Of a stretch of 10,154 nt of DNA, positions 6,478 to 10,154 are shown piece after piece. This stretch comes from Flavobacteriales bacterium (GTDB taxonomy: Bacteria > Bacteroidota > Bacteroidia > Flavobacteriales > Flavobacteriaceae): the NCBI GenBank assembly GCA_027031025.1, contig JALVEJ010000167.1:1-10154 (forward strand), written 5' to 3'. Position 1 is the stretch's first letter. Every line of letters begins with the position of its first letter. Under the pieces are notes generated by a model. That model ran no database searches and was not told the DNA's origin. It worked only from the letters and a program-made list of their open reading frames with translations. The translations under genes and the position numbers were made by a program.

Positions 6478-6485
6478 CAAAAATA
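6478..6485 (-). promoter_or_regulatory. -7 box for the 482-residue gene and yjbQ
   Basis: On the minus strand this reads TATTTTTG, an exact TAnnTTTG element, 18 bases before the chosen ATG. There is no clear TTTG -33 element. It supports rejecting the TTG at 6478-6480 as a start codon. Confidence 0.45.
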
Positions 6486-6589
6486 CTAAAACTAATGGAA
6501 TCCGGTAAATTATTTTTTGAGAAATTTTTTCTTTATTCTCCGGCTTATAAATCCATATTTGTTTACCAGCAATTGTATTCGCTAATAGG

Positions 6590-6627
6590 ATAATAATTTT
6601 AATTATTCAACATCATAAAATTATTAT
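6590..6627. repeat. AT-only 12-bp inverted repeat between two minus-strand genes
   Basis: ATAATAATTTTA (6590-6601) pairs perfectly with TAAAATTATTAT (6616-6627) across a 14-base loop. It lies about 30-70 bases past the stop of the PiT gene in the 198-base spacer before the 482-residue gene. It may protect or end the PiT transcript, but it has no GC in the stem and no T-tract after it, so it is not a standard terminator. Confidence 0.4.
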
Positions 6628-6657
6628 TCACACTATAAATAAATCACAAAAAATCCG

Positions 6658-9009
6658 TTAAGACGGCAGATCATTTTCCGAAGTCGTGTCATTATTAAGT
6701 CCTTGATTTTGTTGTGACTTGTTATTTTCCGACGCTTCTGTTTTGCTAGGTTTGACCAAATCTTGCGGCATATTTTTAGTTGCATCAAAAATAATACGCA
6801 AAAGTTTGCTTAAAGACTCTTCTATATCTTTGGTCTCCAACAAGATGGTTATATATAAATTGGAATTTTTAAGCGAACTTTCTTCTTTTTGAATTCGTAA
6901 CACCTGGCGGTTAATGATTTTTTCCAAAGTTGTATCCAAATCCGTCGTTTTATAAAGTCTGCGCAATTGGTTAAAATCGCGGTTAATCAAAGCTTTTTGC
7001 ATGTCATTCATCAAGCCGACCATGATATTTCTGATTTGTTCCAAATCTTGCTTTTGTTCTCCGGTCAGTTCACTATGGGTATTATCGACATATTCCTTAC
7101 TGATTTTACTGATAAAATGCATTGACTGAATCAAATCTTGAATTTTGTCTAATAGTTTGATGTAATTATTACTGATAATGATGTCTTTATCTTTATTATT
7201 TTTGATGATATAATATAGTTTATCACGCAATTTATTACCTTGCTTATAAAGCTTCTTAACATTTTTATCATTCTTTTTAAGCAGACTTAAATCATAAGCT
7301 TTTAAACCATCAATGGTATTGGCATACAATTTATTGATATATCCGATTACTTTATTGATATTTTTCAAACTTTCGGCAATTAACAATTCGGTAGATTTTT
7401 GCTCGTCGAGTTCTTGTGTGCCATTATCAAAATCAAAAAACTCTTCTTTTTCGGCAGCTACTTCTTCATTGTGTTTACGTTGACTTCTGTATAACATAAA
7501 TAACTCGGCAACAAAGAATAAAATAGCTAAATAGAAACCAAATTTATAAATTAACACTGCAAATGTAAAAGCTATGGTAAAAGCAAAAAATGCGGTCATA
7601 AACCATCCACCAATAACACTCAAAACACCGGCAATACGATAAACCGCACTTTCACGTCCCCAAGCACGGTCAGCCAAAGAGGCTCCCATAGCAACCATAA
7701 ATGTTACATAAGTGGTTGACAAAGGCAAATGCATAGAGGTTGCAATGGAAATTAAAATGGCAGCAACCAACAGGTTAACAGATGCCCGGATCATATCAAA
7801 TTCCGGCATCCCTTTTTTGACTTTGATTGCAGGTGTTCTAAAACGGCTGTCAATCCATAATTGTGTAGATTTTGGCAAGACCATTGTAAAGGTTTTATTG
7901 ATACCCATAGCTGCTTTGACAACTGCTCTTGAAACCGGATTGGCTTCAAAACGTTCTTCCTTATCACCCTGTGCCGATAAATCAATAGCGGTTTTGGCAA
8001 CTTTTTGCGCTTTGCTCGAAAACCATAAAGTCAACACCATAATAGTAGCAGCCCCAATTAAAAAGATGAGTGGCGTCGGCACTTTTTTACCTAAAACCGT
8101 CATCATAAATTCTGTTGCCGGTTGGCCGGATACCACCCAAGCTTCATAAGAATTGTAACCGGCAATAGGCACCCCGATAAAGTTAACCAAATCGTTACCG
8201 GCAAAGGCTAAAGCTAATGAAAATGTGCCTAGTAAAATTATAAATTTTAATACATTGACCTTAAAAAGTTTAATCAATATATATGAAACAAGTGTCCAAA
8301 AAATTAAACTGATAGTTATTATATATAATGTATAATCGTGGATATAAACTTTGATATCACCATAAAAATCGGTTCCTTTTAGACCTTTTAAAATGATAAA
8401 ATAAGTAATAGCTGCAATAGAAACACCGCTAAATATGGAAGTAGCAATGATTCTCTTCTTGATATCAAACTGAAAGGTGAAAACCAAGCGGGAGATATAT
8501 TGGACGATGGCTCCAACGGTAAAGGCTATAACAACGGATAATAAGATACCTGAAATAATTTTCAAGGCACTGGAAGAATTGATATACAGCGCTACTTGGC
8601 CCAAATCGGCACCTTGTTCTAAGGTTTTGACCAAACCAACACCAACGGCAGCACCAAGTAAATCAAAAACGATAGAAACCGTAGTTGAAGTTGGCATACC
8701 TAAACTGTTAAAAATATCCAGTAAAAAAATATCTGCTAACATGACGGCGATAAAAACCGCCATGATATCATAAAAAGTAAACATGCCCGGATTGAAGATG
8801 CCTTTACGCGCAACTTCCATCATACCGCTTGAAAAAACCGCCCCTATAAAAATGCCTAAACTGGCAGTTATCATGATGGTTTTAAAATTAAAAACTTTGG
8901 AACCAATGGCAGAATTTAAAAAATTGACAGCATCGTTACTCACCCCGACAATTAAATCAACAACAGCCAAAATCAATAACATGATGACCAAAACAAGAAA
9001 GATATTCAT
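6658..9009 (-). CDS. PiT-family inorganic phosphate transporter fused to PhoU-like domain
   Basis: An inner-membrane secondary transporter (PiT, SLC20-like) for phosphate, coupled to H+ or Na+, 783 residues long. The N-terminal 470 or so residues are strongly hydrophobic with many membrane spans and contain the duplicated PiT signatures: GVSNDAVNFLNSAIGS (22-37) and AGNDLVNFIGVP (270-281), plus GMPTSTTVS and HLPLSTTYV at the matching point of each half. A charged stretch (around 490-535) leads to a helical PhoU/DUF47-like domain at about 535-735 (LLIAESLKNINKVIGYINKL and following), ending in a polar, Asn/Ser-rich tail. The fusion exceeds the length of stand-alone PiT proteins (400-550) and probably lets the cytoplasmic domain modulate transport; this is inference. 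Start ATG 9007-9009 gives the expected first membrane span. maf lies 79 bases upstream on the same strand, with a candidate -7 box between. No pst or pho genes are adjacent. Confidence 0.93.
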   Translation of the reverse strand: MNIFLVLVIMLLILAVVDLIVGVSNDAVNFLNSAIGSKVFNFKTIMITASLGIFIGAVFSSGMMEVARKGIFNPGMFTFYDIMAVFIAVMLADIFLLDIFNSLGMPTSTTVSIVFDLLGAAVGVGLVKTLEQGADLGQVALYINSSSALKIISGILLSVVIAFTVGAIVQYISRLVFTFQFDIKKRIIATSIFSGVSIAAITYFIILKGLKGTDFYGDIKVYIHDYTLYIITISLIFWTLVSYILIKLFKVNVLKFIILLGTFSLALAFAGNDLVNFIGVPIAGYNSYEAWVVSGQPATEFMMTVLGKKVPTPLIFLIGAATIMVLTLWFSSKAQKVAKTAIDLSAQGDKEERFEANPVSRAVVKAAMGINKTFTMVLPKSTQLWIDSRFRTPAIKVKKGMPEFDMIRASVNLLVAAILISIATSMHLPLSTTYVTFMVAMGASLADRAWGRESAVYRIAGVLSVIGGWFMTAFFAFTIAFTFAVLIYKFGFYLAILFFVAELFMLYRSQRKHNEEVAAEKEEFFDFDNGTQELDEQKSTELLIAESLKNINKVIGYINKLYANTIDGLKAYDLSLLKKNDKNVKKLYKQGNKLRDKLYYIIKNNKDKDIIISNNYIKLLDKIQDLIQSMHFISKISKEYVDNTHSELTGEQKQDLEQIRNIMVGLMNDMQKALINRDFNQLRRLYKTTDLDTTLEKIINRQVLRIQKEESSLKNSNLYITILLETKDIEESLSKLLRIIFDATKNMPQDLVKPSKTEASENNKSQQNQGLNNDTTSENDLPS

Positions 9010-9036
9010 AACAGTTGCATATTTATTTTACGTATT

Positions 9037-9044
9037 CAAAAATA
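9037..9044 (-). promoter_or_regulatory. Candidate -7 box for the PiT transporter gene
   Basis: On the minus strand this reads TATTTTTG, an exact TAnnTTTG element, 27 bases before the PiT start in the maf-PiT spacer. No good -33 element is visible. It suggests the transporter can be transcribed separately from maf. Confidence 0.4.
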
Positions 9045-9088
9045 TAAAAATAAAAGGCTTATTGCCGGTATTTTAATTTTTTTACGAT

Positions 9089-9652
9089 TTATTTACATTC
9101 TTTGATATAATCTATAAGTTTTGCAGTAGGCAAGCCCATAATATTGTAATACGAACCTTTTATTTTTTTGATTCCGGTTACCCCTATCCACTCTTGAATT
9201 CCGTAAGCGCCGGCTTTGTCAAAAGGTTGATACCGGTCAATATAGTATTTGATATCTTTATTTTTCAATTTTTTAAAATACACTTCCGAAATATCGGCAA
9301 AAGTCAAAATATCTTTCTTGGTGCGTAAGCAAACACCGGTTATCACTTCATGTTTTCTGCCCGATAGCGCTTGTAACATTTTTTTGGCGGCAGTTTTATT
9401 TTTAGGTTTTCCCAATATCTCATCATCTAAAACCACAATGGTATCGGCAGTTATCAACATCTCATCAGCTTTCAAACGATGGTAAGCCAAAGATTTTTTT
9501 ATAGCCAAATATTCCGGAACTTCGGTAGCCGGTAATATCTCCGGATAAGATTCATCAGCTTTGATACTAACAGTCTTAAAATCCAAATCCATTTTTTCTA
9601 ATAATTCTTGACGGCGGGGCGAAGCGCTTCCTAATAAAATTTTGTAAGTCAT
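9089..9652 (-). CDS. maf: Maf-family nucleoside triphosphate pyrophosphatase
   Basis: A 187-residue cytoplasmic enzyme that hydrolyses non-canonical or excess nucleoside triphosphates to monophosphate and diphosphate; the form seen here best fits the dTTP/UTP (YhdE-like) subgroup. Diagnostic motifs are GSASPRR (8-14), the catalytic ITADTIV with Asp70, LGKP (80-83), LSGRKHEVITGV, DKAGAYGIQEW and GSYYNIMGLP near the C-terminus. The length is typical. The ATG at 9650-9652 gives the canonical N-terminus (YKILLGSASPRRQELL). It is transcribed divergently from the PLP enzyme gene, 114 bases between starts, and precedes the PiT gene on its own strand. A one-mismatch -7 element, TATATTCG, lies at 9673-9680 on the minus strand. 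Subgroup substrate is inferred. Confidence 0.95.
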   Translation of the reverse strand: MTYKILLGSASPRRQELLEKMDLDFKTVSIKADESYPEILPATEVPEYLAIKKSLAYHRLKADEMLITADTIVVLDDEILGKPKNKTAAKKMLQALSGRKHEVITGVCLRTKKDILTFADISEVYFKKLKNKDIKYYIDRYQPFDKAGAYGIQEWIGVTGIKKIKGSYYNIMGLPTAKLIDYIKECK

Positions 9653-9766
9653 TTCAGTTATTTTTCCGGTTGCGAATATAAAAAATTTATTTTGTGCGTT
9701 TATAAGAAAGAATTAATTTCCTTTTACAAAAAATATTGATAATTTTAAGGCACAAAACAATATAGT

Positions 9767-10154
9767 ATGTTCGCTCCAAAATATCCATTAGCTTTTTTAC
9801 CGACGCCTTTACATCATTTGCCCAATCTATCACAAAAATTTCCTTATAATATTTACATTAAACGCGACGACCAAACCGGATTAGCAACAGGCGGTAACAA
9901 AACCCGTAAATTAGAATATCTGATACAAGATGCGCTTGATTCGGGTTATGATACCGTAATTACAGCCGGCGCACAGCAGTCCAATCATTGCCGGCAAACA
10001 GCAGCAGCCTGTGCACAAGCGGGCTTGGAATGTCATTTATGGCTCAATGACACCGAACCGGAAATCTATCAAGGAAACCTGTTGTTGTCTCATCTTTTAG
10101 GCGCACAATTACACTTTTCAGGCGAACAAGCCAAAGGTCGTGAAACTGCCTTGC
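9767..10154 (+). CDS. PLP enzyme, D-cysteine desulfhydrase/ACC deaminase family, N-terminal part
   Basis: The first 129 codons of a fold-type II PLP enzyme, cut by the window end; the family is about 300-340 residues. It shows KRDDQTGLATGGNKTRKLEYL, in which Lys45 is the expected PLP-binding lysine, followed by VITAGAQQSNHCRQTAAACA with Ser72 of the QSN cofactor loop. The Lys45-Ser72 spacing equals that of Lys51 and Ser78 in Pseudomonas ACC deaminase. The AGAxQSNHxRQ form is closer to D-cysteine desulfhydrase (D-cysteine to pyruvate, sulfide and ammonia) than to ACC deaminase, but the discriminating C-terminal residues are not present here. Start ATG 9767-9769 fits the family N-terminus (YPLAFLPTPLHHLPNL). 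It is divergent from maf. I could not assign a convincing -7 box upstream. Confidence 0.92.
   Translation, partial: MFAPKYPLAFLPTPLHHLPNLSQKFPYNIYIKRDDQTGLATGGNKTRKLEYLIQDALDSGYDTVITAGAQQSNHCRQTAAACAQAGLECHLWLNDTEPEIYQGNLLLSHLLGAQLHFSGEQAKGRETAL

Noticed and set aside
7555..7569. Another TTTACAAATGTAAA-like stretch in the PiT gene
   Set aside because: It matches only about 11 of 14 bases and is explained by ordinary codons for A-F-T-F in a membrane span.
7712..8149. 145-residue open frame on the plus strand
   Set aside because: It lies entirely antisense to the well-supported PiT coding sequence and has a translation without family signatures; it is a shadow frame. The same holds for the frames at 8477-8773 and 8783-9076.
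9045..9075. Possible terminator between maf and the PiT gene
   Set aside because: On the minus strand GGCAATAAGCC is followed by a T-rich run, but the stem is only three pairs, too weak to call.
9249..9485. 78-residue plus-strand frame inside maf
   Set aside because: Antisense shadow of a gene with all Maf motifs intact.
1..10154. Search for CRISPR arrays, insertion sequences, tRNA/rRNA genes, toxin-antitoxin or defence genes
   Set aside because: No repeated spacer pattern, transposase motifs, tRNA-like folds or defence domains were found; the window reads as stable chromosomal genes.

Overview
The window looks like ordinary chromosomal DNA of a Bacteroidota (Bacteroidetes) bacterium, most likely an anaerobic or facultative member. 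The evidence is an AT-rich sequence, genes without clear Shine-Dalgarno sites, several Bacteroidota-type -7 boxes (TAnnTTTG) just upstream of starts, a PiT phosphate transporter fused to a PhoU-like domain, and protein families typical of the phylum. Butyrate kinase at the left edge suggests fermentative butyrate (acyl phosphate) metabolism. Genus and species cannot be read from the sequence.

Layout, left to right: (1) the C-terminal half of butyrate kinase (+, cut by the window edge); (2) a spacer of about 270 bp that carries a start-less open frame running on from the buk stop, plus palindromes; (3) a monofunctional proline dehydrogenase (-), divergent from 3-dehydroquinate synthase aroB (+); (4) an Lrp/AsnC-family regulator (-), convergent with aroB and ending in a clear intrinsic terminator; (5) an AT-rich spacer of about 490 bp; (6) a small HTH (XRE/Cro-C1) regulator (+), whose stop codon overlaps that of the convergent yjbQ; (7) a two-gene unit on the minus strand, a conserved 482-residue protein of unknown function followed by yjbQ; (8) another minus-strand pair, maf followed by a PiT-PhoU phosphate transporter; (9) divergent from maf, the N-terminal third of a PLP enzyme of the D-cysteine desulfhydrase/ACC deaminase family (+, cut by the right edge).

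Functionally these are housekeeping and central-metabolism genes: acyl-phosphate fermentation, proline catabolism, the shikimate pathway, phosphate uptake, nucleotide-pool sanitation and sulfur amino acid metabolism, with two local transcription factors. I see no tRNA, rRNA, CRISPR array, insertion sequence, phage gene or toxin-antitoxin pair. I found no convincing undescribed multi-gene system. The most useful leads are a recurring TTTACAAATGTAAA-type palindrome clustered around the regulator genes, three genes whose longest-ORF TTG start lies inside the -7 promoter box and must be corrected, the uncharacterised 482-residue protein paired with yjbQ, the open frame after buk, and a strong excess of the tetranucleotide CCGG.
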